Part shown: positions 1-8,217 of the stretch, piece by piece
Position numbering within the stretch: position 1 is the first letter of the stretch
Layout of the letters: each line of letters opens with the position of its first letter
Assembly (NCBI GenBank): GCA_017539865.1
Contig: JAFYCE010000090.1
Location: forward strand, 1 to 36,338
DNA from: Alphaproteobacteria bacterium
Lineage (GTDB): Bacteria > Pseudomonadota > Alphaproteobacteria > CAAGCB01 > CAG-977
Reading direction: 5' to 3'
DNA: 36,338 nt
Notes under the pieces: model-generated
The model's database searches: none
Told to the model about the DNA's origin: nothing
The model's input: the letters and a program-made list of their open reading frames with translations, nothing else
Position numbers and translations under genes: made by a program

Positions 1-727
1 AAACAATAACGCATATTGTCAGGACAGTCCGATCAGTTGGCTGAATTGGGAGCAAATCGATCAGGAAGGGGAGGATTTCAGGGAATTCGTCCGTTATCTG
101 ATCAAATTGCGTTCGTCCCATCATGTCTTCAGGCGCAAGTTGTATTATACCGGTAAAAAAACGGGCGATTCCGCAATAAAGGATATTACATGGTTTACTC
201 CCGAGGGATTGGAAATGTCCGAAGCCGATTGGGGAAGACCGTATGCGCAAAGCTTGTCGGCATTGATATCCGGTTTTTTGAGTGCGTCATCATGCAATGA
301 TGAAGGACGGTTTTATTCGGATAATCACTTTTTCATGGTTTTGAACGCTTCCCGAAGCGATATAGAATGGCTGTTGCCCGAGGTTAAAAAGGAGACTGTA
401 TGGAATTTGATTCTGGATACGTCACGGGATGTTGCAGTCGTGTCAAACGAAGTGTACGCTCAGGGGGCGTCAGTCAATGTGCCGGCATGGTCTGTTTTAT
501 TGTTTGAAGCTCCTTTGACCGACAATGAAAAGGCCGTTTTGCATTCTCGCGAGGGAATGACGGGCATTTTAAGCGGTGTTTACCAAAATGTTCAAAGGAA
601 TCGTCTGGTCGCAACAGTCAAAGAGTTGGATAATCTGGACTTTATGACTTACGGTCCGATGGGACCCGTGGCAACGACGGCGGATTTGGAAGAAGATGAA
701 AAAGACGGTTTTACCCGTTTGATATAA
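1..727 (+). CDS. glgX: Glycogen debranching enzyme GlgX, C-terminal part (5' end outside window)
   Basis: The open frame runs into the window from its left edge (first full codon at base 2) and stops with TAA at 725-727, giving about 241 visible residues. The first visible residues NNAYCQD followed by SWLNW match the conserved segment near the end of the catalytic barrel of GlgX/isoamylase-type GH13 enzymes, which hydrolyse alpha-1,6 branches of phosphorylase-limited glycogen. The rest corresponds to the C-terminal beta domain (for example the PAWSVLLFEAP stretch). The last 35 or so residues form an acidic tail. The next gene, malQ, starts 12 bases downstream, so the two are probably co-transcribed for glycogen/maltodextrin breakdown. 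The catalytic residues lie outside the window. An ATG-like start near base 107 is internal; base 107 is a TTG leucine codon. Confidence 0.85.
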   Translation, partial: NNNAYCQDSPISWLNWEQIDQEGEDFREFVRYLIKLRSSHHVFRRKLYYTGKKTGDSAIKDITWFTPEGLEMSEADWGRPYAQSLSALISGFLSASSCNDEGRFYSDNHFFMVLNASRSDIEWLLPEVKKETVWNLILDTSRDVAVVSNEVYAQGASVNVPAWSVLLFEAPLTDNEKAVLHSREGMTGILSGVYQNVQRNRLVATVKELDNLDFMTYGPMGPVATTADLEEDEKDGFTRLI

Positions 728-739
728 GGATGAAAGCAC

Positions 740-2977
740 GTGGCTTTGGAATATGAACAAACAGTCGATGTACTGGCTGAAAAGGCCGGAATTTGGTTGC
801 AATATGAAGCGGACGGACAGACGTATCCCGCTTCTTTGGAAACGAAAAGGGCGTTGTTGAAAGCTTTGAATTTGCCGGCCGATACGCTGCAGGAAACGGA
901 AAATTCTTTAAAAGTTGTTTTAGATAAGCCGTTTGAACGTGCTTTGCCTCCGGTGATGATAGTTCGGCGCGAACGGAAAACGACGGAAATTCCGGTGACG
1001 TTTTTGTCCGGCGGAAAACAGGGCGTTTTAAATTATGAAATCGTTTTTGAAAACGGTGAAAAACGGAACGGAAAGAAGAACGTTTCGGAAATGCCCGTTT
1101 CGGAAAAACGGATAATCGGGAAAAAAGAGTACGAACACCGGATTTTGACTCTGGATGTACCGGACGTTTTGGGGTATCACACGCTGGAGGTATCGGGTGG
1201 AACTGCGGCAAAACAGGGACGGAAAATGTCCTTTATCGTCGTTCCGGAAAAATGCTATATGCCTGAAATGATGCAGCAGGGGGGGAAGCCGTGGGGATTT
1301 CCTGTGCAGCTTTACGCTTTGCGCTCCGAACACAACTGGGGCATCGGCGACTTTACCGATTTGAAGGAAATGAACGCTGTTGCCAAATCTTTCGGCGCGG
1401 ACATCGTCGGCATCAATCCGATCAATGTGGCGTTTGCCGCGAATTGGGAAACGGCCAGTCCGTATTATTCCTCCTCCCGTTTGTTTTTGAACCCGCTGTA
1501 TATTGATGTTGATGCGATTGACGGCGCTAAAACGGCGCTGAAAAAATGGAAGGCTTCCGCGGATGTTAAAAAACGTCTGAAGCGGGCAAAAGAGACCGCT
1601 TTGGTCGATTACGCAGCGGTCGGCGCGTTGAAAACGGAAGCTCTGCGTTTGATTTTTGCCGCTTTTAAAGGGGATAAGGATTTCGACGCTTTCTGTGCGG
1701 AAGGCGGAAGGGAGCTGGAGGCGGCCGCTTTGTATCAAGCATTGTCCGTTTACTTTGTGAACGATCGCGGCCGTCACGCATCCTTGGATGAGCTGGAACG
1801 AGCTTTGAATCCTGTTGCCACTATCGAAGATTTGTTGCTGCGCAGGGGAAACGGTTTTAAATCATGGGGAAAGGCTTATGCTTCTCCGGATACGGAATTG
1901 TGCCGCCGTTTTGCCGCGCAGAATGAGCAGGACATCCTTTTTTACAAATTTATATTTTGGATTGCCGATCGGCAATTTCAAGCCGCTTCCGAAGAAAGCG
2001 AAAAGCAGGGATTGGCTATCGGCTTGTATCAGGATTTAGCGGTCGGCGTCGCTTCCGAAAGTGCGGAAACTTGGGGGGCGCAGCAGCTGTTCTCTACGGA
2101 ATTGAGCATCGGTTCGCCTCCCGATATGTTTAATGCAAACGGACAGGAATGGGGCGTCGCGCCAATGCGTCCCGACGTGATGCGGGATGAAGCGTACGCA
2201 TCGTATCGTCGTATTTTATCCGCCAATATGAAACGGGCGGGGGCGGTACGTATCGACCACGTGATGGGATTGGTGCGTCTGTTCTGTATCCCTCACGGGG
2301 AAAAAGGCGCGTACATCGGTTATAATGTTAAAGATATGATAGGCATTGTCGCTTTGGAAAGTCATCGCAACAAATGTTTGGTCGTCGGGGAAGATTTGGG
2401 CGTCGTTCCGTCGTTCTTCCGTGAGATTTTAGAAACGGCCGGCATTTTATCTTTCCGCGTTTTCCGTTATGAACAGGAAGTCGACGGACGATACAAGCCC
2501 TTGAGTTCTTATCCGGAAACGGCATTGGTCGCGGCCGGAACGCATGATATTCCGACGCTGGCGGGATATTGGCTGGGCGAGGATTTGAAAATGGCGCGCA
2601 GTATCGGTTTGATTGATGAAGAAAAGTGCGCCGCCGCTCTTTCGGATCGCCGCAAAGACCGTTTGTCCATGGTGGAATCTTTGGCAAGAACGGGACGGTG
2701 GTTCGTTTCTCTGCAATCGTTTGATGCCGAAATCAACGGGGAAGCTTTTCCAAAACGTTTGACCGAAGTCCTTTATTCTTATCTGGCAACGGCGCCTTGT
2801 TGCCTATTGTTGGTTCAGCTGGAAGATTTGCTGGGACAGAAAGAACAGATGAATATGCCGGGAACCAGTGACGAATACCCGAATTGGCGTTATAAACTGC
2901 CGAAAACGGTTTCGGAAATGAAAGATTGCGAGGAAATGAAACGTCTCTGCGCCGTTATCAGGGAAAACAGACAATAA
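740..2977 (+). CDS. malQ: 4-alpha-glucanotransferase (amylomaltase, GH77)
   Basis: This 745-residue cytoplasmic enzyme transfers 1,4-alpha-glucan segments between maltodextrins. It fits the long, E. coli-like MalQ class (about 700 residues), with an N-terminal extension before the barrel. Conserved GH77 motifs are visible: INPINVAFAANWETASPYY followed by SSRLFLNPLYIDV; RIDHVMG with the nucleophile Asp about 506; GEDLG with the acid/base Glu about 551; and GTHDIPT with the third acid Asp about 603. The start is GTG at 740, preceded by AAGGA at 726-730 that overlaps the glgX stop region. The nearby ATG at 730 opens a frame that ends after a few codons. Tight spacing to glgX suggests a shared transcript. 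Confidence 0.95.
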   Translation: MALEYEQTVDVLAEKAGIWLQYEADGQTYPASLETKRALLKALNLPADTLQETENSLKVVLDKPFERALPPVMIVRRERKTTEIPVTFLSGGKQGVLNYEIVFENGEKRNGKKNVSEMPVSEKRIIGKKEYEHRILTLDVPDVLGYHTLEVSGGTAAKQGRKMSFIVVPEKCYMPEMMQQGGKPWGFPVQLYALRSEHNWGIGDFTDLKEMNAVAKSFGADIVGINPINVAFAANWETASPYYSSSRLFLNPLYIDVDAIDGAKTALKKWKASADVKKRLKRAKETALVDYAAVGALKTEALRLIFAAFKGDKDFDAFCAEGGRELEAAALYQALSVYFVNDRGRHASLDELERALNPVATIEDLLLRRGNGFKSWGKAYASPDTELCRRFAAQNEQDILFYKFIFWIADRQFQAASEESEKQGLAIGLYQDLAVGVASESAETWGAQQLFSTELSIGSPPDMFNANGQEWGVAPMRPDVMRDEAYASYRRILSANMKRAGAVRIDHVMGLVRLFCIPHGEKGAYIGYNVKDMIGIVALESHRNKCLVVGEDLGVVPSFFREILETAGILSFRVFRYEQEVDGRYKPLSSYPETALVAAGTHDIPTLAGYWLGEDLKMARSIGLIDEEKCAAALSDRRKDRLSMVESLARTGRWFVSLQSFDAEINGEAFPKRLTEVLYSYLATAPCCLLLVQLEDLLGQKEQMNMPGTSDEYPNWRYKLPKTVSEMKDCEEMKRLCAVIRENRQ

Positions 2978-3010
2978 AACTTTTTATCAAACGGAGAGGG
3001 AAAAACGGAA

Positions 3011-4177
3011 ATGTTTTTTGTTCTGTCTTTTATCCTCAGTTTATCGGCGATTATTGTCACGTTAAAAATACTGGTCGGATATAATCCGGAATTTTCTTTG
3101 CGGCGGAAACTGTCAATCGCCTTTGTGATTGTTTTGGCGTGGTTCAGTCCGGCAATCGCGGGGCTGATTCGATGGCTCAGATTACTGCCTGAAAAAGTGA
3201 GCGTTTACACAACGCAGGGGCTTTATACCCTTTTTATCGCGGCAATGTTTTTATTGGGAATATTGCTTGTTCGCGATTTATTTTGGATTCACGGGTATCA
3301 AATCGCGCGGAAATCGGGAAAAGCTTCGCCGGACTATGATCCGATGAGGCCGGAAGCTATAAAAAAAGCGAATTTGGCGGCGGTTTTGGCAACTCTTTTG
3401 TTGACGTGCCATTCTTTGTATGAAGGGACAAAATTTCCCGCGGTAAAAGAAACGGTCATTGAAACGGATAAGGTTGATTATCCGTTTAAAATAGTCGCAT
3501 TGACCGATACGCATATCAATCCGGCGACCTCCGTTTCCCGTGTGGAAAGGCTCGTTCGGAGGGTAAACGGGTTAAAACCGGATGTTGTCGCTTTGGTCGG
3601 GGATATCGGTGATGCCAAACCGGCCTTTGTGAAACCGCAAATGAAAGCGTTGAGCGGCCTTGATGCAAAATACGGAGTATTCGTTACATTAGGAAATCAC
3701 GAGTTTTATCATGGCAGTATGGATTGGGAAAATGAATTTAAGCGGATGGGCTTTTTTTATTTGGCCAATGAAGGATTGTATCTGAATGGAGCCGATATTT
3801 ATGTTTTCGGTTTACCGGATCCGCAGTTGCTGATGATTTCGGAACAAGCTATGGAAAATATTAAAAACAGGATGAAAGCCGCACCGAACGGAGCTTATCG
3901 TGTGTTTTTGTCGCATTCCCCGCGCTTTATCAAGCGGTTGAGTAAAGATTTAATCGATTTGCAGATTTCGGGACATACGCACGGCGGACAGATTTTTCCG
4001 TTCCATTTCTTTGTTAAAAGATTTAACGATTTTGTCGCTGGATTGTATGATGTGAACGGGATGAAATTGTATGTTTCCAGAGGAGCCGGAGAGTGGGGGG
4101 CGCCCATGCGGTTGTTTGCGCCTTCTGAAATTTCAGTCATTACGCTCATTCCGTCCGGAAATAAAGCGACGGAATAA
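3011..4177 (+). CDS. Membrane-anchored metallophosphoesterase (calcineurin-like, YkuE/YaeI type)
   Basis: The protein has 388 residues. The first 135 or so contain four hydrophobic segments, including one from residue 1 to 22, and the C-terminal half is a calcineurin-like phosphoesterase. Metal-binding signatures are intact: LTDTHIN (D166, H168), VGDIGD (D198), LGNHE (N229, H230), a LSHSP histidine and GHTHGGQ near residues 325-331. Family members include YkuE-like enzymes acting on lipid or nucleotide phosphodiesters at the membrane; the substrate here cannot be told. The ATG at 3011 follows GGAGAGGG. The gene lies 33 bases after malQ, so it may be read from that transcript, and it converges on the minus-strand gene ending at 4183 with only 5 bases between stops. 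Confidence 0.85.
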   Translation: MFFVLSFILSLSAIIVTLKILVGYNPEFSLRRKLSIAFVIVLAWFSPAIAGLIRWLRLLPEKVSVYTTQGLYTLFIAAMFLLGILLVRDLFWIHGYQIARKSGKASPDYDPMRPEAIKKANLAAVLATLLLTCHSLYEGTKFPAVKETVIETDKVDYPFKIVALTDTHINPATSVSRVERLVRRVNGLKPDVVALVGDIGDAKPAFVKPQMKALSGLDAKYGVFVTLGNHEFYHGSMDWENEFKRMGFFYLANEGLYLNGADIYVFGLPDPQLLMISEQAMENIKNRMKAAPNGAYRVFLSHSPRFIKRLSKDLIDLQISGHTHGGQIFPFHFFVKRFNDFVAGLYDVNGMKLYVSRGAGEWGAPMRLFAPSEISVITLIPSGNKATE

Positions 4178-4182
4178 AAAGC

Positions 4183-5484
4183 TTATTCGGCGTTTTCGTC
4201 TTGTTTCTTTTCTTCTTCCGCTGCTGCCGTGGATGCCGGAGGCGGCGTGAAGCTGGTTTTGAATATATTTTCCAAAATGCCTTCCCGATTTTCGTCTTTG
4301 GCCTTCCCTTCGGTTTCCAATGCCGCCAGAGTTTCCAACATGGATACTTTTTCTTGAGCCTGCGCCGCCGCTTTTTCATAGCGCATACGCGTCTGTATCA
4401 GCATGAACATCAACCCGCAGGCGATTAAAATCGGCAATCCTAAGGTTACAAAGGCCATAAAAGTCGAAACATTCGGCATTTTAAAGGAAATGCCGGCGAC
4501 AATCGCTAAAACGGTCGTGATTGTGAATAATCCGGAAATGACATACCAACCGGTCATTTGGTTCGTTTTAGTCTGATTCTGCAACAGTTGATCGTTCCAG
4601 TAATCCAAAGCCGTTCCGTAACGGATGCGGCTGGCAACGCTTTGACGCAAAGCCGCCAGTTGGCGTTCATGATCATTCTGAATCAAATTCAGCTGATCCC
4701 ACATCGCATTGACGGCGCTGTCCGATGTTTGTTTGATTTCGGCAACCAAACGGGAAACGTATTCGGCGACATCGTTTCGATAGCTTTGCAGCTGACGGGT
4801 GGCTTCTTCCAATCCTTTTTGCAGGGCGAAGTGTTCGTTTTCCAAAGGCTTCAACTGCTTTGCCGCCAATTCGACACGACGGATGATGCTGTTGATTTTA
4901 CGCAGCGTTTCGGACACTTTCCCGTCCAGCATATCCGGTTGGACGTTTGTTCTGAACTGTAACGTGAAGGCGTATCCGAAGGTGAAACTTTCCGCATCGG
5001 CGGAGGTGCTGAAACCGGCGGCGTCCGTCAAATCGGCGGCTCCCGTCGCTCCGGCCAGAAGTCCCATCAGCATCGGTTCGTAACGATACATAATCGTTGC
5101 CATTTGCCCCAAAACGCCTTGAGAATGGATACACTTGAATCCCAAGTAGGCATTCAAGTCTTTGCGAATAATGGAAAAACCTTCCGCCGGCGTCATTTCC
5201 CCGTTTAAAACGGATTTCGCTGCGGAATAAATGGAGCGGGGCGTGCTTAGTTGAAAATCAATGATTTTCTGAATAAACGGCTTTTCCGATTCTTCTTTGC
5301 CGATGATATCGTGCCATGCTTTCAATTCCGCCGCGGCAAACATACCGGCTTCGCAGAAAGAACGCAATTCTACAATGCCGCCGTTGTCATCCAGTTCGAT
5401 ATGGACGGGGACATTAAAGAAGACATCCTTTTCTTTGTCGAAAAGGTTGTTTGCTGCATCAGAAAAGTTCGTTTCATTGTTCAT
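4183..5484 (-). CDS. Unknown protein with coiled coil and two C-terminal membrane helices
   Basis: I do not recognise this 433-residue protein with certainty. Its order is: an acidic N-terminal part including VPVHIELDD and a helical middle; a long predicted coiled coil (about residues 210-305, rich in E, Q, L and A); two hydrophobic helices (GWYVISGLFTITTVLAIVAG and TLGLPILIACGLMFMLI); then a charged helix and an acidic KKQDENAE end. This layout resembles the DUF6161 group of uncharacterised membrane proteins, but that is a guess from architecture. The start is uncertain: ATG at 5484 is taken here; a TTG at 5520 would add 12 residues and overlap the stop of the upstream glycosyltransferase. 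Neither has a clear Shine-Dalgarno. It probably forms an operon with that glycosyltransferase. Confidence 0.7.
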   Translation of the reverse strand: MNNETNFSDAANNLFDKEKDVFFNVPVHIELDDNGGIVELRSFCEAGMFAAAELKAWHDIIGKEESEKPFIQKIIDFQLSTPRSIYSAAKSVLNGEMTPAEGFSIIRKDLNAYLGFKCIHSQGVLGQMATIMYRYEPMLMGLLAGATGAADLTDAAGFSTSADAESFTFGYAFTLQFRTNVQPDMLDGKVSETLRKINSIIRRVELAAKQLKPLENEHFALQKGLEEATRQLQSYRNDVAEYVSRLVAEIKQTSDSAVNAMWDQLNLIQNDHERQLAALRQSVASRIRYGTALDYWNDQLLQNQTKTNQMTGWYVISGLFTITTVLAIVAGISFKMPNVSTFMAFVTLGLPILIACGLMFMLIQTRMRYEKAAAQAQEKVSMLETLAALETEGKAKDENREGILENIFKTSFTPPPASTAAAEEEKKQDENAE

Positions 5485-5516
5485 GGCTGAAAATATGTCG
5501 TAAACAAGGTTAAAAA

Positions 5517-6422
5517 TCAACAGTTATCATCATTTTTGATAAACGGATAAGACAGATAGGTCAAGCGGATGTTTTCCCGTTTGTTTTTAACTTGTCCGTT
5601 CAAAACGATCCCGCAAAACAGGGAAAACCAAAAACCGATAAAGGTGTAAAGGATAAACGGAAAATCTTCCGAATAGACGGGATTAAATGCAAAAAACACT
5701 GTCGCGGCGGCACACAGCAGCGCAATGATGGAATAAAAAAGAAGAGGGCGTTCCATGCGAAACAGGCGTGAAATCATAAAAAGGATTTTAAGACCGTCTT
5801 TGTAGGTGGAAAGCTTGCTGAACGATCCTTCGGGTCTGGCAAAATAGTTGGTTTCGATTTCGGCAAAAGGCAAAGCGTTCATACTGGTGAAAACATTCAG
5901 TTCGGTTTCGATTTCAAAGCCGTTTGAATATGCGGAAAACGTTTTAACAAAACGTTTTGAAAAAACACGCAGGCCGGAGAGCATATCCGTTTGTTTGATG
6001 TTGAACAGGAAACGGACAAGAAACGTAAAAAGGGCGTTTCCGAATCGATGTCCTGAACGGTAAGCTTCCTGCTGTTGTTCTTTGCGCGTACCGACGACCA
6101 TATCCTTTTGTTGTGAGATTAAAGTGTCGATTAAAAAAGGAAGCGTGTCCAAATCATAAGTCATATCGCCGTCTGTCATGACGTAAACATCCGCATCGAT
6201 ATCGGCAAACATGCGGCGAACGACAGAGCCTTTCCCCTGCTGGCTGACAAAGCGGACGATTGCGCCGGCTTCTGCGGCGATATCCGCCGTTTTGTCCGTG
6301 GAGTTATTGTCATAAACGTATATTTTCGCTTCCGGTAAGACTTGCCGCGCTTTATGGACAACGCCGGCGATCGATAACTCTTCATTATAACAGGGAATGA
6401 TAACAGCGACTTGTGTGGACAA
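5517..6422 (-). CDS. Family 2 glycosyltransferase, polyprenyl-phosphate type, with two C-terminal TM helices
   Basis: This 301-residue GT-A glycosyltransferase starts with VAVIIPCYNEE, has the nucleotide-binding YDNNSTDKT segment and the metal-binding MTDGDMTY (D84, D86). The central part is dolichol-phosphate mannose synthase-like (SGLRVFSKRF, then NGFEIETELN). Two hydrophobic helices follow near residues 225-245 and 255-275. Such enzymes move a sugar from a nucleotide donor to undecaprenyl phosphate at the inner membrane; donor and acceptor are not evident. The start is TTG at 6422, supported by AAGGAG seven bases upstream; no in-frame ATG fits the conserved N-terminus. It is not in the 8218-15077 cassette and is transcribed away from rplM. 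Confidence 0.85.
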   Translation of the reverse strand: MSTQVAVIIPCYNEELSIAGVVHKARQVLPEAKIYVYDNNSTDKTADIAAEAGAIVRFVSQQGKGSVVRRMFADIDADVYVMTDGDMTYDLDTLPFLIDTLISQQKDMVVGTRKEQQQEAYRSGHRFGNALFTFLVRFLFNIKQTDMLSGLRVFSKRFVKTFSAYSNGFEIETELNVFTSMNALPFAEIETNYFARPEGSFSKLSTYKDGLKILFMISRLFRMERPLLFYSIIALLCAAATVFFAFNPVYSEDFPFILYTFIGFWFSLFCGIVLNGQVKNKRENIRLTYLSYPFIKNDDNC

Positions 6423-6462
6423 GGATTTTCTCCTTAATTTTTATACCAGTATGTGCAATTGC

Positions 6463-6483
6463 ATCATTTCCGAAAGAAATGAT
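6463..6483. repeat. 8-bp perfect inverted repeat in the GT2/rplM divergent region
   Basis: ATCATTTC and GAAATGAT flank the 5-base loop CGAAA. It lies upstream of the minus-strand glycosyltransferase and about 160 bases upstream of the rplM promoter. No long T run follows on either strand, so it is not a typical terminator; an operator or a leader hairpin of the glycosyltransferase is possible. The remainder of the 290-base gap is A+T-rich and shows only the rplM promoter. Confidence 0.35.
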
Positions 6484-6640
6484 TTAATAAGTATACGCAA
6501 TAGCGGTTCGGAATGAAATGATTTTTAATTTTAAAAAAAATTTCTTTCAAAACAACCGTTTTTGCGGAAAAGAAGGACGGTAAAATGATACCTATATTGT
6601 AACGCGCTGATTTTAAAAGATTTTTTTTGTGTAAAAAGTG

Positions 6641-6669
6641 TTGACTTGTTTATTCGGTCAATGTATCTT
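6641..6669 (+). promoter_or_regulatory. Sigma70-type promoter of rplM-rpsI
   Basis: TTGACT at 6641-6646 and TATCTT at 6664-6669 are separated by 17 bases, close to the sigma70 consensus. The likely start point near 6676 gives a short leader of about 37 bases ending at AAGGA (6698-6702) before the rplM ATG. Confidence 0.75.
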
Positions 6670-6712
6670 GTCCGATAGTTTTTAACTGTAACTTTTTAAG
6701 GAATAAAACTAA

Positions 6713-7174
6713 ATGCAGACCTTATCCGTTAAGCCGTCTGAAGTCAAAAAGAAGTGGTATCTGATCGATGCCGAAGATTTGGTCTTGGGACGTCTGGCCA
6801 GCATTGTCGCCAAAATTTTGCGCGGCAAGCACAAAACCTGTTTCACACCGCATGTCGATTGCGGGGACTATGTTGTCATCATTAACGCTGAAAAAGTACA
6901 CCTGACCGGCAAAAAGCTGGAAGATAAAGTGTACTACCGTCATACCGGTCATCCGGGCGGCATTAAAGGCGTTACCGCCGGTAAAGTGATTGAAGGCGCT
7001 CATCCGGAACGCGTCATCATCAAAGCGGTTGAACGCATGATTACGCGTAATCCGTTGGGACGCAAGCAGATGACAAATCTGCGTGTTTATGCCGGTCCCG
7101 AACATCCGCATGCCGCTCAGAACCCCGAAGTTCTGGACGTTGCCGCTTTGAACCCGAAGAATAAGAGGAACTAA
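6713..7174 (+). CDS. rplM: 50S ribosomal protein L13
   Basis: The 153-residue product has the L13 hallmarks: [10 protein letters not shown] near the N-terminus, LGRLAS, the [13 protein letters not shown] segment, [10 protein letters not shown], and RNPLGRKQM. It assembles early on 23S rRNA. ATG at 6713 follows AAGGA at 6698-6702. rpsI starts two bases after the stop, the widespread rplM-rpsI operon. Confidence 0.98.
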   Translation: MQTLSVKPSEVKKKWYLIDAEDLVLGRLASIVAKILRGKHKTCFTPHVDCGDYVVIINAEKVHLTGKKLEDKVYYRHTGHPGGIKGVTAGKVIEGAHPERVIIKAVERMITRNPLGRKQMTNLRVYAGPEHPHAAQNPEVLDVAALNPKNKRN

Positions 7175-7176
7175 TC

Positions 7177-7650
7177 ATGGCTGGTTTGGAAGATTTGAAA
7201 AAAGAAATGGTCGCCACGGTTGCCGCTGAACCGGCGGTTGTTCGTGAACCCAAGAAAGACAAGTTCGGCCGCGCTTATGCAACCGGTCGTCGTAAAGATG
7301 CCAGTGCCCGCGTTTGGATCAAAATGGGATCCGGTAAAATGACGGTCAACGGCGTGGATGTTGAAAAGTATTTTTCCCGTCCCGTTTTGCGCATGATTAT
7401 CAATCAGCCGTTTGAAGTGACCAACCGCGTCGGTCAGTTTGACGTGACCGTTACGGTTTCCGGCGGCGGTTTGTCCGGTCAGGCCGGTGCCGTCCGTCAC
7501 GGTGTCAGCCGTTGCTTGGACAACTTTGAACCGGAACTGCATACGGCTTTGAAAAAGGCCGGATTCCTGACCCGCGACCCGCGTGTTGTGGAACGCAAGA
7601 AATACGGTAAAGCTAAAGCTCGCCGCAGCTATCAGTTCAGCAAGCGTTAA
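7177..7650 (+). CDS. rpsI: 30S ribosomal protein S9
   Basis: The 157-residue product carries a variable N-terminal extension of about 30 residues (commonly seen in alphaproteobacteria), then the S9 core: [42 protein letters not shown] and the conserved C-terminal basic tail ending SYQFSKR, which contacts P-site tRNA. It starts two bases after rplM and is followed by a strong terminator. Confidence 0.98.
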   Translation: MAGLEDLKKEMVATVAAEPAVVREPKKDKFGRAYATGRRKDASARVWIKMGSGKMTVNGVDVEKYFSRPVLRMIINQPFEVTNRVGQFDVTVTVSGGGLSGQAGAVRHGVSRCLDNFEPELHTALKKAGFLTRDPRVVERKKYGKAKARRSYQFSKR

Positions 7651-7670
7651 TCCGTTTCGCTCGAAATTAC

Positions 7671-7703
7671 AGAGGCCGTATCTTTGCGATGCGGCCTCTT
7701 TTA
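7671..7703 (+). terminator. Rho-independent terminator of rplM-rpsI
   Basis: AGAGGCCG (7671-7678) pairs with CGGCCTCT (7692-7699), extended by TATC/GATG pairing (one G-T) to a stem of about 12 bp with a 5-base loop, followed by TTTT. Confidence 0.85.
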
Positions 7704-7743
7704 TAATCTGAAAAAGTTTCTTACAGATAGTCTTTTTCAACAA

Positions 7744-7773
7744 AAAAAATTCCCCGTAAACGGGGAATTTTTT
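7744..7773 (-). terminator. Bidirectional terminator between rpsI and the micropeptide gene
   Basis: TTCCCCG (7750-7756) and CGGGGAA (7761-7767) enclose the loop TAAA, with A runs and T runs on either side. On the minus strand it lies 12 bases after the stop of the 25-codon gene and ends in eight T residues. On the plus strand it backs up the rpsI terminator. Confidence 0.85.
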
Positions 7774-7784
7774 ATCAGATGAAA

Positions 7785-7862
7785 TTACATACGGATGTAG
7801 GGGATAAATTCGCCTTCATACGTAACGTAAGGCAGGAATTCACCTTCATATTCTATTGTCAT
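7785..7862 (-). CDS. 25-residue tandem-repeat micropeptide (unknown function)
   Basis: The ATG at 7862 is preceded by GGAGG seven bases upstream, the frame stops with TAA at 7785-7787, and a strong minus-strand terminator follows within 12 bases. The peptide begins MTIE and then has two copies of an eight-residue unit: YEGEFLPYVT (residues 5-14) and YEGEFIPYIR (15-24), ending in M. The copies differ at DNA level mainly at wobble positions (GGT/GGC, TTC/TTT, CCT/CCC) and by conservative L/I and V/I changes, the pattern expected if the peptide sequence is under selection. It has no membrane helix or signal peptide and is acidic. I do not recognise the family. Each unit contains E-x3-Y, the spacing of the modified Glu/Tyr in PqqA, but no maturation enzyme is seen nearby, so that parallel is only suggestive. 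A weak promoter (TTGCAT, 17 bases, TAAAAG) lies upstream. Confidence 0.7.
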   Translation of the reverse strand: MTIEYEGEFLPYVTYEGEFIPYIRM

Positions 7863-8143
7863 AAAACAACCTCCACAAAATTGTTATCAGTCTTTTACGC
7901 CGATTTTCATTGAAATGCAAGGTCTTTTTATCGCGTTTCCGGTATTAAAAGCGCTGTTTCGGATTTATACGGATTTTTGGCCGTGCCGATGCGATTGTAT
8001 ACTTTTTTATAGTATCGATATGTGCATAAAAAAGGTGGGATATTTGAGTAAACTTTTTCACACAAAAAAAGACCATTTTTATTGACTATATCAATTTGCT
8101 TTTTTTAGCAATAACTATTTTCAAAAATCGTTTATTTTCCTTG
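7863..8143. other. Intergenic region between micropeptide gene and glycan cassette
   Basis: This A+T-rich stretch holds the Shine-Dalgarno of the micropeptide gene (minus strand) at its left end and presumably its promoter. A TTGACT at 8082-8087 could be the -35 box for the plus-strand cassette, but no convincing -10 box stands at the right distance (TAGCAA at 18 bases is poor). A short palindromic GTATAC/GATAC element sits near 7997-8016. No further gene was supported. Confidence 0.4.
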
Positions 8144-8196
8144 TTTTTTCAAACATTCGCCCTCCCGAATGTTTGAAGAAAAAAGGGTCTTTTTTT
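8144..8196 (+). promoter_or_regulatory. Leader hairpin(s) before rfbF
   Basis: CAAACATTCG (8150-8159) and CGAATGTTTG (8166-8175) are perfect 10-bp arms with the loop CCCTCC; flanking T and A runs extend the stem by about six pairs. A second smaller hairpin, AAAAAAG/CTTTTTT around GGT (8179-8196), ends in a T run and shares the A tract with the first stem, so the two cannot form fully at once. It lies just before the Shine-Dalgarno AAGGAAGGA at 8202-8210. It may be a terminator, an attenuator or an mRNA-stabilising leader. Confidence 0.5.
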
Positions 8197-8217
8197 ATAT
8201 AAAGGAAGGATAAATCC

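Noticed and set aside
1028..1777. Long open frame on the minus strand inside malQ (249 codons).
   Set aside because: It lies wholly antisense to a clear GH77 gene, has low-complexity composition rich in F, R and H, and shows no motif.
4558..4962. Plus-strand frame of 134 codons opposite the coiled-coil protein.
   Set aside because: Shadow of the Q/A/L-rich coiled-coil coding strand; no protein features.
7171..7743. Minus-strand frame of 190 codons over rpsI and its terminator.
   Set aside because: It is the shadow of S9 codon bias, reads through the rpsI terminator, and has no recognisable protein.
7779..7913. Plus-strand frame of 44 codons over the micropeptide gene.
   Set aside because: It lacks a ribosome site and the DNA repeat pattern makes sense only in the minus-strand frame.
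8019..8087. Short plus-strand frame beginning MCIKKVGYLSK before the glycan cassette.
   Set aside because: No Shine-Dalgarno, no conserved pattern, and it ends in the region of the possible promoter.
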